DNA of 64,000 nucleotides from Kwoniella bestiolae CBS 10118. Lineage: Eukaryota > Basidiomycota > Tremellomycetes > Tremellales > Cryptococcaceae. A program made the translations under genes and the position numbers. The DNA is taken from the NCBI RefSeq assembly GCF_000512585.2, contig NC_089241.1:2604001-2668000 (forward strand), read 5' to 3'. The notes below the pieces were generated by a model. That model was not told the origin of the DNA and did not search any database. It saw only the letters and a program-made list of their open reading frames with translations. Below, in pieces: positions 44,207 to 56,362 of the stretch (the first letter of the stretch is position 1; every line of letters begins with the position of its first letter).

Positions 44207-47200
44207 TCACTGTGAGTCCTGCTTCAAAGCTATGTTAGCATTTGGCGGATCGATTGGAAAGAGAAAAGACAATCACCATTGACATTCCAGCGATGTTGTC
44301 GAGGTTAAACTCCTGCGCCAACATCATAGGATCCCAAAATTGATGAAGCTGTTTTCGCCATGAGCTGCAGCATTTTCGAAGATATGACACCTTCACTTAC
44401 GAGGTGATCAATACTGTTCGACTGCACGGGCGGAGACGTCGAGCTGGATCCGGTGACTGGCGCGATCTCGGGTAGATCCGAAGCTATGTGCTGCTGAATC
44501 GCCTCTGGAATAGATTTGATGATACCTTCAATGTCTTTATTCGGAGTCTGACCAGAAGCAGCGGGCGATCTGGTGGATATCGAAGTGGCTTTTTGGGTGC
44601 CCCGTCCGACGCGCTCAATGAATCTGGTCCGCCAGCCCAGAAGACCAGCGTCGGTCTCGGTGTCGCTATCTGGCTCCTGAGCCTCTTGGGGACCCTGTTG
44701 CGATTGTTCGATGCGATCAAGAGCCCTTTGACGCAGACGCAACAGCCATCGAAGGTTCTGTACCAGACGGGGAGCAGCTCGACCGTGAACCGTTTCCGTG
44801 TAGATTCCAATGACCTGCCCCATCGCGCCGAGAGCGATGGGGACCAGCTCATTCTGAGGACTCATCAGTATGAGAGTTCCGAGGCATACGGCCGAGTTGA
44901 ATGCGTGGTACTGGTGTCAATAGGAGTCGTGAGTCAGCGCTTTGACGACGAGAATTCACGGTTGACATACCCAACACCACCAATGTCTAGCTGTAACGCT
45001 TGGGTGAAGGGCGTATAGACCACAAACGATTTGGATGATGACCTGTCATCAGATATTAGCACTCATTGTGGAAGATTTCAAAAGATTTACATTACTCCGC
45101 TCCACTACCGATAGGTAAGCTTGTCCGTATGGGGTTCGAAGCGGATCTGTCGGACATTCTATAAGTGCTCGCATGAAATAAGGCCTATACAGGTTGACAA
45201 TGGTTTCGGATACTATCATGGACAGAGAGAATTGCTACAGACCAGCTATCGTCAGGAGCGGTTCACAGTGATTAACGACGGCTCACCTCGAAAGTTCGTC
45301 TCAAATCTCTCTTGTTCACTTCTGGACTTTCGGCGACCGCTGAGCTGGCATCTGAGTAGAGGGATGGCAGTGCTACGAGCGCAGTCCGACAACGCAGATG
45401 GAAGGGTATTGAGCTTTCGAACGTTCGACTACAACACCATTCATTAGTGTATGTCAACAGAGAAGCTGGAGTCAACCCCTCACAGGTTGTCATATAGTCC
45501 AATGACGGTATCGTACGAGCAGCCCCTGGTGTTCAGCACAGCTTGTAAAACCCTACCACGATTAAAGCGTCAGCTGCCTTAAACGCAATCGGTGGACTCT
45601 AACTTACGACTTGGCAATCTGCGCCAACTCAAATTTCTTTGTATGATAGCTTGGTTGCAACATGTGAGCTCCAACAGAAGGTTTTTCAGAAGGGAATTTT
45701 GTATCGATGAATTCTGCTGGAATCGCATATGGCCTGGAGAAACAATTGGCCTATGCGAGTGTGAGTCGACATGCGACCTACATTGATGAATTCGTGCACG
45801 TACTTGAAAGATCTCTGCCGAATGGCTTTCCCAGAATATGCGTCTGTTATTGAGTATGAGCGAAATCCCACCTGTTCATTGACTAACATGGAACCCACTC
45901 ACCGCCGTTCCTCAACAGTTCCCGAAGGCAGATTCCATTTCTCGCCATCTTGATGCAGCCCCATCTGTACCTGATCAGCTTGGATAAAAGGGTTGTAGAC
46001 TTACAGCTTGGATGATTCGCATGGCAAGTCCCCATAGTGTCCAAGCAGAGTCGCCATTTCGACCCTTGTCGGTTTCCCTAATGCAGCTGAGTCAGTCTTA
46101 TCTTGAGGCCGAGACCGATGCGATGAGCATTCTCACAAGTGGAAATGAGCCATAATGATCTGTACGTCGGTTCAGCTTCAGCCCATTTGCTCGACGTTCT
46201 GATTGACTACTCACCACCGTCTGCACACCCGCAACAGTATTATTTGTCATAAAATTCCCTTTCGTCAAGCAGTCCTCCGAGCAAAGCATGTACTCTTCGG
46301 CCGAAGTATCGTCAGGTCGTAACTCCAGATTGTGCAGAGCACCCATTGCAAGAACGATGAACAGTAGGCCCAGCTCTTGAAATTGATTTTTGGAGTGTCG
46401 AAATTCTTGATTTAGACCTGCCATATAATTATAGACAGTCTCAACGACCTTCTTGACATTGACACGAGTCACTATCTCATAGCTGGATCCACTCGTCAAC
46501 ACGTGTAGGATATAAGAACGATTGTATCACTCACGACCACCCGAAATACCGGTAATAAGAATCGATGAGAGCCTCAGCTTCTTCATACGAGGGCAAGGCA
46601 GATGCAAGAGATCGGAAAGATAGTGAACCATGGGCGCTTAGATGGCCTGCGAGGGGGAACCCAAGATGTGTTCGAGACTGAGATACTGCTGCTGGATGAG
46701 AAGGAGACACTGCCCGAGAGAAACTTGGGGTCTCATTACCTTCAGGAACTTCTGCCTGTGAACAGTCTCAGTTGGCTTCGCTCGTTTTATGAGCGCTATG
46801 CTCAAACACTCACATCCTTAAGCCATTCACTGGCTGCCGACGGTCCAAGATACTTCGAGCTACCGGTATGTGACATGACCAACGTGCCATGACTGAGTTC
46901 TGCTGTTGGCGAGGGATCAGCATCCCCGAGTCTGGCATGTTGGCTACTAACGGTCGTCGTAGATGGCTGCGGGAATGGTATCGATGGTCTTGTCCATTCT
47001 TCCAGAGGATCGCTTTCAGACGCTTGAGAAGGATACACGAACAAGGGGGCTTGGGGTGATACTTCTGTGGACAGTGGAGGTAGAGTGGATGAGGATGGCA
47101 CAGGCAGGTCGCCGTTGGCATGCACAACGGTGAAGGATTCGGGTGCAGTGATGTTACCGGAAGTCGAGGTGGGATCTGATTGCTCAGGACGTGTCTCTTG

Positions 47201-47661
47201 GGGTGGTGTAAGGGGTGCTGAGGAGATACTGGCTCTACGGTCTACCGATTCCGAGCGATGGATGGAACCCAGCTTTGCTTTCTTTTTCTCACTGCCAGAT
47301 GGGTCAAATGGACGTTCACTCATTCTGCACTGAGGTCACTCACATCCTGGGTCCCTCCCTCGCGCCATCCGGACACAAATGTTGACAACCTCTTTTCACA
47401 CAATTATCACATGGGACTGCGACCGGAAAGACGTGAGCGTGCACATGTCATTCCGCTACTTAGCGTCACTTGCCCGTTCTGTCACATTTGAGCTTCAGCC
47501 GGCGACATTCTGTGAGGACATGCTGTTAGTATGAGGAGTTATCACTGTTGAAGGAATGACGACATACCTGCACAGTTCAGATGTGACCTCCGCTTCCTTT
47601 TCTTGATGGGTTTTTGAACAGAACTCTCATGTTCCTTGTCCTGGGGAGTGTGTGACGACAT
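44207..47661 (-). CDS. Zn2Cys6 fungal-specific transcription factor (paralogue 2)
   Basis: Multi-exon gene paralogous to that at 23.4-27.2 kb. Start ATG 47659-47661 (MSSHTPQDK). The zinc cluster is CAECRRLKLKC...CDNCVKRGCQHLC, followed by GAREGPRM. It is assembled from three exons and uses one intron with a GC donor. Shared blocks are SHGTLVMSHTGSSKYLGPSAASEWLKD, LGWRTRFIERVGRGTQ and the end HQFWDPMMLAQEF. The linker is rich in Ser and Pro but lacks the His tract of paralogue 1. The last exon gives only a few codons before the stop at 44207. It lies next to a transporter-dehydrogenase-oxygenase group and may regulate it, by position only. Confidence 0.82.
47417..47473 (-). other. GC-AG intron inside the zinc-cluster coding region
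   Basis: The only join that restores the Cys spacing (KCDRT-VPCDNC) uses the donor G|GCAAGT and the acceptor GTCGCAG, 57 nt apart. GC-AG introns are a small minority class, and this is a clean example with a strong donor. Confidence 0.75.
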
Positions 47662-48377
47662 CGAGTGTGGGATGGAGCGTTGCGGAGATTTCAATCTTGT
47701 CGTGGGCTGGCTTGGTCCTTGATGGTTCCGACTATGTAAAGCTATTGAAGCGTCGATGATTGTGGGATCAACAGAAATCACATGTCAGACCGCGAGAACA
47801 CTTAACTCCGCTTGACAATGACAAAGGGATTAACGCCGTTTCCGTTTGGGGAAAATCGCGTCAGTTACCGCCGGCGATTGTGTCGTTCAGAGCCGTGTCG
47901 TGGCGGTTCCGCCGGCCCTCTTGATTTCTGCGAACTTGGCCTCACTGACAGATGACCGATCGATGGCGTCTTTCAATCACAGCGTTGAATATGGATGCTC
48001 GCAAAGGCTACATTCGAGTGTGATTACATTGGACTACAGGCAGGCAGTTACACTCTCCGCGAAACTGCGCATACTTTCCGGTCACGAGTGGAATTCTGTG
48101 AGGGTTCATTTGGCATCCACACTGTCCACTCATTGATTGCTTGTGCTCCAATTGACTGGAGAATCCGATTCAGAGACACTCTTGCAGGTTTGCGTTTCTC
48201 GCCAGCATATCGTACAAGACATCGATTCATAGCGAGATATACATTTAACATAAACACGATGACCTCTTTTTCCACCCGAAACTGGGAGATCGAGACTAGC
48301 TATATACTTTGTGGGAATCACTCTGACGCTCATGCAGTGTGGCTTCTTGGTAAACCTCCTGAATGTTCTACCGCTGT
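47662..48377. other. Intergenic region upstream of transcription factor paralogue 2
   Basis: These 716 bp contain the promoter of the factor and the 3' flank of the transporter. Small plus-strand ORFs in this area look random. Confidence 0.4.
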
Positions 48378-50352
48378 TTATACTTTGCCAACTTGCTCAT
48401 CAGAAGGAGAAGCACTAGCTCCCATGGGAGCATCTTGTCGTCCTTCTTGTCTCAATTTGTGCTCCCGTCGAATTTCTCGAGACTTGGCAACTCCAAAACC
48501 GTAATTGTAAATGATCTGGATTTCTTCGAGAGATAGACCCGAAGGTTCAGGGTAGCAGAAGTAGATGAAGATGAGACCGGCCTAGACAACGCATTCAGCT
48601 ATATTCTCCTTCCCATGAAGCTCCAGTTGACTCACCAGACAGATCCCGGCGTAGAGTGCGAACGTAGGTGTAGGACCAATGGCATTCATCAAAGTCAAAA
48701 AGGTAGCTGAGATAAGGATGTTGGCGGCCCAGACTCCTCCAGCGAGTACGGAGGATCCAATACCCCTCATCTCAAGGGGGAAGACCTCGCCGACAGTCCA
48801 AGTGATGTTACCCGAACCGGTGGCATAGAACGCGATGAAGACGACCATCATACCGAGCATCATGTTAGACCATTGCTTGGGGTAGACCGCGCCTTCGACC
48901 AATCGATGTCCAGTCTCACCTGTCATTTGCCAGAAAGCTACAGCAGCAAGGGCAAGACCGGCGATCATACCAGGGTAAGTCGATAAAAGGATTCGCCTCT
49001 TTCCAACGCGGTCAAGAAGGAACATGGCCACAAAAGTGAAGAACCAATTGGTACCGGAGACAATGAGGCCCACAGCGGTGGGGTTGTCGAAACCAGCCAT
49101 GCTAAAGATGGTAGCGGCGTAGTACACTAGAAGGATCTTCATTAGCTGATAAAGGTCTAGCCTCATGTGTTCGACTTACTCAAAGAGTTGAAACCACATA
49201 ATTGTTGGAAGATTCCGATACCGAGGGCAGTGATTGCGGGTTTTCGGTACTTCCCTTCGCTCAACAGAAGTCTCAGGCGAGCTTTCAGATTGTTTTGCCT
49301 GGTGAACTCCGCAGAAATACCGACGACTTCTTCCAAGGCAGCAAACTTGACTGCGATGTAGTCTTCAGACATGCCACGGTAGCTTCGTTGAATTGTACTG
49401 AGTGCAGCTTCCCTGTTGCCTCGCAAGAGATCGTATCGAGGTGACTCAGGCATGTAGTGGCTGGAACGGGAGGTCAGTGGAGGAAGTTTGAGAGGTCCCA
49501 CCTACGACTGTACTCACATGGCGACCGCTTGAACAAGGGCGGGGGCGATTCCGATACCGAATTGGATCCTCCAGCCGTTGTGACCAGTAAGAGGGATACC
49601 AATGCAGTAAGATACGAATTGACCGCCAGTGATTGCGAGGGACTGGATCGTGACTAAAGCGCCCCTGAATCGAGTAGGAGCGACTTCGGCGATGTAGAGA
49701 GGTGCGATCGCCGCCGCAGTACCAACACCCAGACCAAGAACTGCTCGTCCCACGATCATTTGTGGTACAGAGTAGGAGGCACAGATGATGATAGCCCCAA
49801 TGGTGAACCATACATCGCCGACGGCAAGTACCCATTTTCGACCAATCTTGTCAGCCATGGAGCCGGATGAGAGGGCACTAACAGGTGGTGTTTAGCGTTG
49901 TTTACGAGTGATTTCTTCACGCCTCACTCACCCAACCAAGGCCCCACAGGAAGTGGCGGTAGAGATCCACTCTTTCTCTTGGTCAGCAAGGATATGTCCG
50001 AAATCGTCTTTGATAGAGACCAAGGCTGCCGAGATGACACCAGTATCATATCCAAAGCAGAATCCAGATACGGCCGCCACGAAGGATAACATGAGCACGA
50101 AGCTCGTAAGCTAGTAAATTGTCAGGAGGCGATCGCATCTGAACAAGAGGCGGACCAGTGACCTACCTTCTCGCTTCTTTCGCCTACCATCAAAGTGTCA
50201 TCGTGAAGTGCAGCTGGATCAATACGGTTGATAGGACCGGTGTGTTCGACGTGGGAGATGGTGGCCTTCTCAAGCTGACTCGTAGCTCGAGATTGTAAGG
50301 CTGGCCTGGTTGGGGTATATGTTTCGATACCATAATTCTTTTCGTCAGACAT
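48378..50352 (-). CDS. MFS sugar/inositol transporter (Itr-like), first of two
   Basis: About 555 aa, multi-exon. The membrane core begins GFCFGYDTGVISAALVSI, the GYDTGVI start typical of H+/myo-inositol symporters. Other marks are ADKIGRKWVLAVGD, IAEVAPTRFRGALV, MPESPRYDLLRG, GIFQQLCGFNSLMYY and VGEVFPLEMRGIGSS. The C-terminus has PEPSGLSLEEIQIIYNYGFGVAKS. Tremellomycetes have expanded Itr families, so a cyclitol substrate is likely. The cytosolic N-terminus of about 75 residues is polar. It lies in the 44-60 kb catabolic neighbourhood. Confidence 0.88.
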
Positions 50353-51265
50353 TGCGAATGGGTGGAAGACCGAGTTCGGGCTGGCAGTCTTTCTGAGATG
50401 ATTAGCTTGATGTGTGCTTGGAAGTTGAGGTGGGTGGCGGTGACTGAAACGAAATCGCGTCGAGGATGTCTTATATATCCTTTGAGATCTGTTCCAGCCT
50501 CTGAGGGTCACATGACGCCTTAGACAGTACGGCTCAACACGGGGCTTACCCTCATACACCGTATGCCCCGCTTCGTCAAAAACGGGGACCCAGAGGGAGG
50601 GCCTTCATTTGCCCTACTCAGGGATGACGAGCATGTCTGAGCGTGGGACATGGATGGAAGCGGATTTGTGCCTGTAGTACGAAGGACAAGCAACGATGTA
50701 CGTAAAAATGGAACGGAGGAATGCATCAAAGCCGCCTGTGAAATACAGCTTCCATGGACTTCATCTGGCGACATCTTTGGACAATGACTTGCTAGACGAT
50801 GCTGCAGAGCCGAGAATTGCCATATCCGCCAGATCAAGCAGTGTGTGCGAACAACCGTATGAAGCCGTGAAGCTGCTTTTGCCGCTGCCAGGGAGCGGGT
50901 AGAAGAACGTGGTAACCGTTATTTGCGACTTCCACTGCCGAAGTGGACTTTACGGAGAACAAATGCATTCCTGATGCGTTGAACATCATGGCGGAGATGA
51001 ATCCTAAGAAGTTGGTTAATGGATCGTAGGTCGTGCGCACAAGCGGGAACAGTACTGGAGTTGGCTTGGCCGCCGGACCGCTGAGAAGGCGAAGGGGGTC
51101 GTTCTTGGCTGATCCGAGAGCTGAGTAATCAGGCAGTTTTTTCTGCTGACAGGGTTTGCATACACAGTGGCCTGTTCGATCGCCATGTGGGACAATTCCA
51201 GACTGCTGTGTCATATGCATACATGTATGTTACTCGAAGATCAATCAAGCTACTAAATCGGACGC
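50353..51265. other. 0.9 kb gap between transporter and SDR
   Basis: Contains a 128-codon minus-strand ORF (50834-51220) of random composition and no family features. Otherwise it is the promoter of the transporter. Confidence 0.4.
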
Positions 51266-52374
51266 CTACTCTAACCCTGGCGCAAGCTCTCGAGGGTCTT
51301 TACCACCTTGTATCCCCGCTTTCAATGAAACAAGCCTCCATCCACCATCCACTGGGATATCGATACCATTCAGACCAACGTTTTCGATGATATATTGGAC
51401 GGTAGGAGTTATTTGATCAGCTGTGAGAGGTACCCGAGGGAATGTTGCGGTCTTGAGGAGATCATCGGAAAAGTATGTTGAGAAGTTGGCAGTCATTGCC
51501 GATACAACGATAGCTGAGACAGCAATTGGGTTGAGGGTCAGTTATATGACCTGTGAGAGAGGTCGAACATTTACTCACATGGAGAGATAGATACAACTCG
51601 GATACCAGAGGGACCGAGGAAGTCGGAGAAGGCTATGTGGGTTCCATGTTAGATTCATCTCTGTATATTGCTAAAGTAGGATCAACGTACACTTCGTGAT
51701 CCCAACAACCGCGGTTTTGGTAGGTCCGTACGATAACACACGCGCATAAGGATTGGCAGCGGCAGATGCGAAATTGACTATAACCCCTCGTTCTTCCGTG
51801 CTGGTCCAGAAAGGAGCGTGTTTGTCAGTGCCATCAGGATGGTTCAAGGGTTTGTTGATCGCGTCGGCGACATGAGCGTTGACGATAAATGTACCGGTGA
51901 CATTGATGTCGAGCATCTGAAAGGAGGTTGAAGGTCAGACAAGAGCTTAGGACACAAAAACAGAAGGATCCCGCATCGGACTCACTTTTTTGAAATTAGG
52001 AATAGACTCCGCAATATCGTTTGTCCACTCCCTCTTGATCGCCACTCCCGCACAATGAACCGCCCCTTTGAGGTTCCCCAGAGTCTCCACGACATCTGCT
52101 ACGGCAGCTTTGACTGCATCTGAATCTGTGATATCGACTTTGTAGTACTTTGCTTTATCTCCAACTCCAAGTTCTTGCGCGAACGCCTGACCTTTGTCGT
52201 CCGAGATGATGTCGAACAAAGCCACAGAGGCTCCTTGAGAAGAGAGTGACCTCGCAGTCGCTCCACCAATACCGCCAGTACCACCGGTGATCACCTTTGA
52301 TCATGCCGTCAGGGAAAGTCCACGAGGTTGCAGTGGTGGGTAAGACTCACGAAAGTATTCCCAGAGATCTTCAT
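51266..52374 (-). CDS. Short-chain dehydrogenase/reductase (SDR)
   Basis: About 280 aa in several exons, cytosolic or mitochondrial. The cofactor motif is TGGTGGIG at residues 11-18, with VALFD at the end of beta-2 (the aspartate indicates NAD(H)). The catalytic residues are Ser in NFASAAA and YGPTK (YxxxK). It ends VDGGWRLVSLKAG. A 3-hydroxyacyl-CoA dehydrogenase/17beta-HSD10-type enzyme has this layout, with an NAD-preferring turn and a long loop before the serine. The substrate is unknown. The first exon, MKISGNTF, is tiny and joined by a 57-nt intron. It is divergent from the FMO gene across about 620 bp, suggesting co-regulation. Confidence 0.88.
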
Positions 52375-52993
52375 TGTATCTTATAGATCGTATTTGGGCG
52401 TTTAAGCGAGAGTATAGGTAGAGAGAGATGCGGAATTGTGTCAACGAAGTGTATGGGGATTAAGATAGAACAAAAGTGGGATATACATGATCGCAACGAT
52501 ATATATGGAACTTCATATGCATTGTCAATCGGTGGACGGTCCGGTCAAGTCAGAGAAGACGGAGCCGGTGTTGTTGGTCGAAAACATCAGATCAGAAGAC
52601 TATTCGTATGTTGGCTTTGTAAATTGCATGATTGTCCTCGACGGCAGTAATCTGCATCACCCGAGCGGTCTTTAGAGAGAACAGCCCCTAAGCTCGCATA
52701 TGGATCAAACAAGGAGATCGCTTTTTACCGTTTTGCACAAAGCGGAAGCGGACTTACCGTATTGCACTACCATCAATCACACTTGTTGAATCACCAGATA
52801 CCATAATCGAGCAAGGGCAATCAATCTTCGGTCCGAACCCGTTGTCAAAGATAACGTTTTCGAAGCGGAATAGACGTGTGTAACACTGAGCGATCCAAAT
52901 CGTACAAAAAGGCTCCATGCACACTGTTAGAATGATGTGGAAACCCCCCTGTCAGGTCAAACGTCACCTTAACAACGCAAGAATCATCCCAAA
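52375..52993. promoter_or_regulatory. Divergent promoter, SDR / flavin monooxygenase
   Basis: These 619 bp contain no gene. Head-to-head placement of two oxidoreductases suggests shared control. I see an ATATATGG box near 52500 and no other strong site. Confidence 0.4.
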
Positions 52994-55282
52994 ATGGCTA
53001 CCTATCTCACCTTACCAGCCGATCTTCCCAATCACGATCAAGGCTTTCGACCTGATGAAGATGTGAACCACCAAGTGCACACTATTGCTCAACACTGGTT
53101 ATCGCAAGTGGAGAGAGCTGCTATGACCAATGACAGTGACTTATTCGCCTCATTATTTGTAAAGAACGGTTTCTGGCGTGATATCCTCGCTTTCACAAAC
53201 GATTATAGATCTATACGCTCGGGTAATATCGCGAAGGCTGCTAAAGTGAGTGTGACAAAAATCGGAACGGAAGGTGACATACTGACCAAAGAGACACGTG
53301 TGCCATAGGCTCGATTCCCAGTCGTTAAAGCTCGCGATTTTACTTTCGCGGAAAAGCAACCTTCCGTTGAACATCCCTTCCCCGATGTCACCTTTGTTTC
53401 GGTTCACTTCGACTTCCAGACTGAGACTGGACCCGCATACGGTATCGCTGCGTTGGTCTATGAGGAGAAACAATGGAAAGCTTTCACCGTTTTCACGCTG
53501 TTAGAAGGTATACACGGCCATAAGCAAAAGGTTGGGGCGAATAGGGCTAGAGGTACACACAATGCCAGTATATCTTATGATGAACAGTTGGCCGAGGCCA
53601 GGGAGTTTTCTGATTCCAGCCCGGAAGTCCTCATCGGTGAGTGATATGTTCATCTTGCAATGGTACGTCTGCTGATGATGTTATAGTCGGTGGTGGTCAC
53701 AATGGGCTTGCTGCTGCGGCCCAACTCAATACTCTTGGGGTTTCCAACTTGGTGATTGATACGTACAAGAGAGTCGGTGACAACTGGAGGCTCAGGTATC
53801 GGTGAGTGATGCGAAGACTATCAGTGCTGCTGATGCAATCGATCAATCCTCTTCGGTCGGCTCTGACAACGCTGACACCCCGCGCTACAGATCATTATCC
53901 CTTCACGACCCTGTCTATGCAAACCATCTTCCTTTCTACCCCTTTCCAGAGAACTGGCCCATCTTCACACCGGCTGGTAAACTTGCAAACTTCTTGGAAT
54001 CATATGTGGATGTGTTGGAAATAAACGTGTGGACCGAATCATCCCTCGATCCCAAACGAACCAAGTTTAACGAGTCTACCAAGAAGTGGGATGTTGTCAT
54101 CAACCGGACCCATATTAGCGGCAAGAGAGAGACTAGAGAGTTCTCGGTCGGTCATATAATTCTTGCCACAGGTCTCGGTGGTGGTAAGCCAAAGATGCCT
54201 CCGCCATTCCCCGGACAAAATGAATGGGACGGAAGGGTTGTCCACTCGAGCAAGCATACCTCTGGGTCTGACTGGAGGGGTAAGAAGGCTTTGGTGGTGG
54301 GAGCTTGTACCTCTGCGCATGATGTGAGTGATAGACCACGTTGGTTGAAATCATGGCTAACTCTGTTATAGCTATGTGTCGACTTTGCCAAGAACGGAGC
54401 GGATGTTACGATGCTACAACGATCTCCAACATATGTCATGTCGGTTGACAAGGGTATGGCCATGCTAGGTGAGTCTTTAGTTGCTTCAAAACAGGCCGGA
54501 TTTCGCTGACCTATGTATCAGTGTCCGGTCTCTACGGCCCACATGGACCACCCACCGATGTCGCGGACAGAATAGCCGAGAGTAACCCCAAGATCATCGC
54601 GAAGCTTTATCACAAACGACTCATCCCTCAATTGGCTGAGCAAGACAAAGACATGCTCGATGGGCTGAAGAAAGCTGGATTCCATTCGTGGCTAGGTCCT
54701 GAAAAGGCAGGGTTCCTGATGAGTGAGTGGTCTAGGCAAAGTCCGATGCTCAAATGCTGACCATGCTTCACAGTGGCTCTTGAAAAGGCTGGTGGATACT
54801 ACTTCTCCACTGGAGGATCAGAGATGATAATCAACGGCGATATCAAGGTCAAACAGGGCGAGATCGCTTCGTTTGATCCTAAATCTTCTATCACCTTCAA
54901 GGACGGTTCCAAAGAACAATACGACGTCGTTGTCTTCGCCACTGGGTACACTGGTTTCCCAGACACGATTCGAGCTACCGTCGGTGAACAGTACGCGGAG
55001 ACGTTCAACCCCGTGTGGGGTCTTGACGAAGAGGGCGAGATCCGAGGTGTCGCCCGAGAATCCAATATCCCCAACCTCTTCTTCCTTGTCGGTAACCTTT
55101 CGGCTTGTCGATTGTCCTCCAAGGTGCTCGCTTTGCAGATCCTGGCTCAGAGGGAAGGTATCTTCGGGGAGCGATACACATACGCCAAGCAAAAAGCCGA
55201 TGGTGATATTGATGATGCCACGGTATTCAAGGCGATCAATGGGGTGAACGGGCATCTAGAGGTTGCAGAAGACAAGGTATAG
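52994..55282 (+). CDS. Flavin-containing monooxygenase with N-terminal NTF2-like domain
   Basis: About 630 aa over several exons. Residues 1 to about 180 form an NTF2/SnoaL-like domain (HTIAQHWLSQVERA...DLFASLFVKNGFWRD...FTVFTLLEGIHGH). The FMO part follows. It has the FAD motif VGGGHNGLAAAAQL, the region between WDGRVVHSSKHTSG and DWRGK that resembles the FxGxxxH monooxygenase signature, the NADPH motif VVGACTSAHD and FATGYTGF. Such fungal fusions oxidise carbonyl compounds, amines or aldehydes with NADPH and O2. No signal peptide is seen. The C-terminus is CRLSSKVLALQILAQREGIFGERYT. It is divergent from the SDR, so sequential oxidation of one substrate is plausible. Confidence 0.9.
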
Positions 55283-56362
55283 GGTTTCATCTTTTTGTAG
55301 ATACATACCATAAAGACGCAAAAGGACAATGACTGGACATGCATACCTTATGATGTGACGAGTGTCTTATTTTAATGCTTGTACTCGATGCTGCGTATGG
55401 TGTAGGAGGCAATCATCAGGCAAAGCTCAAGATAGAACTCGTTCACGAACAACGATCATGGGCAAACATCCATAAAGTTTACGCCTTGTCTGTTTGAGAA
55501 ACCCGAGGCGGCCATTGAGGATGCGTGTAGACAGTTCAGGAGGAATCGAGATCTGAATCGGAAAATATGTTTCGTTTGTTACGCCCTAGCAGCATTCTGA
55601 TTCAACTTTGATTGCAACTAGGCAGCTTCACTAATGTGTCAAGAGGCTCCATGGACTTCTGAACGAGGCGCTATCATCCATGCGGGGTACAGTTCTGTGA
55701 GACAGAAATAGCATACACTATCCAACTAGTCATTTTTAAAGGTACAGTATATGGTAATTCTCTCTTTAAGAACTTCGCTCAATCGACTGCTGCTGTATAC
55801 ATTAAGACTACTAAAGGTGGTGAGTCTATCACCGATTTGTGTAAGAGGTCGAACGATGAATTAGATACGAAGTCGAAGCGCGATGCGATGTGCGATATAA
55901 CGAGTATGCGAGAGTATGCGATATACATTGCTTGAGGGGGCTTCTACAAGACTGATCTTATGGATCACCTATTTATACCTTGTGCTTCGAGTCTTTGCTA
56001 CGAGCACTTCCGACTAGTCGTTTGGACGAACTCGTATCCGCTTGCGAAGTACCTCCGTACCGTGTCTCAGTCTTCTAAGACATGTTTTGCAGTTCCCTTT
56101 TATCGAGAGTGATGTCCTGTATTCGCGGACTATTACAATTTGATGTGCTCGCTTGACCTGCTCTTTGATAGTAATTAGGTGCATGTTGAGTGATCTCGAT
56201 ATTTGTCAAACAAGCTACACTTCTATGTCGTGTTAGAATATCACACAACAATGTTCCAAAAGAGGGGTTTTGAACGTCAGAGGAAGAAAAGTCTATAGGT
56301 TTCTACGTAAAGACGTCATCTATGATCTATGATATATTGTTATATTTCAGTTCGCACCGGGC
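55283..56362. other. 1.1 kb gap between FMO and transporter
   Basis: No cellular gene is supported. It contains a 90-codon open frame and features that might be a decayed retroelement, described separately. Confidence 0.45.
55663..56250. mobile_element. Possible retroelement remnant
   Basis: A stop-free plus-strand frame of 90 codons (55663-55935) has no ATG at its start and no cellular homologue that I recognise. It is followed at once by TTGAGGGGG, like the polypurine tract of copia-type elements, by an A/T-rich TATTTATACC (55970-55979), and by TGTTAGAATATCACACAACA (56230-56249), which resembles LTR edges. No paired LTR, target duplication or enzyme domain was found. The combination is suggestive only. 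Confidence 0.22.

Noticed and set aside
47995..48504. 169-codon plus-strand ORF
   Set aside because: Overlaps the 3' end of the inositol-type transporter on the other strand and shows no family motif.
50834..51220. 128-codon minus-strand ORF
   Set aside because: No family features and no exon partners; random-looking composition in the promoter side of a transporter gene.
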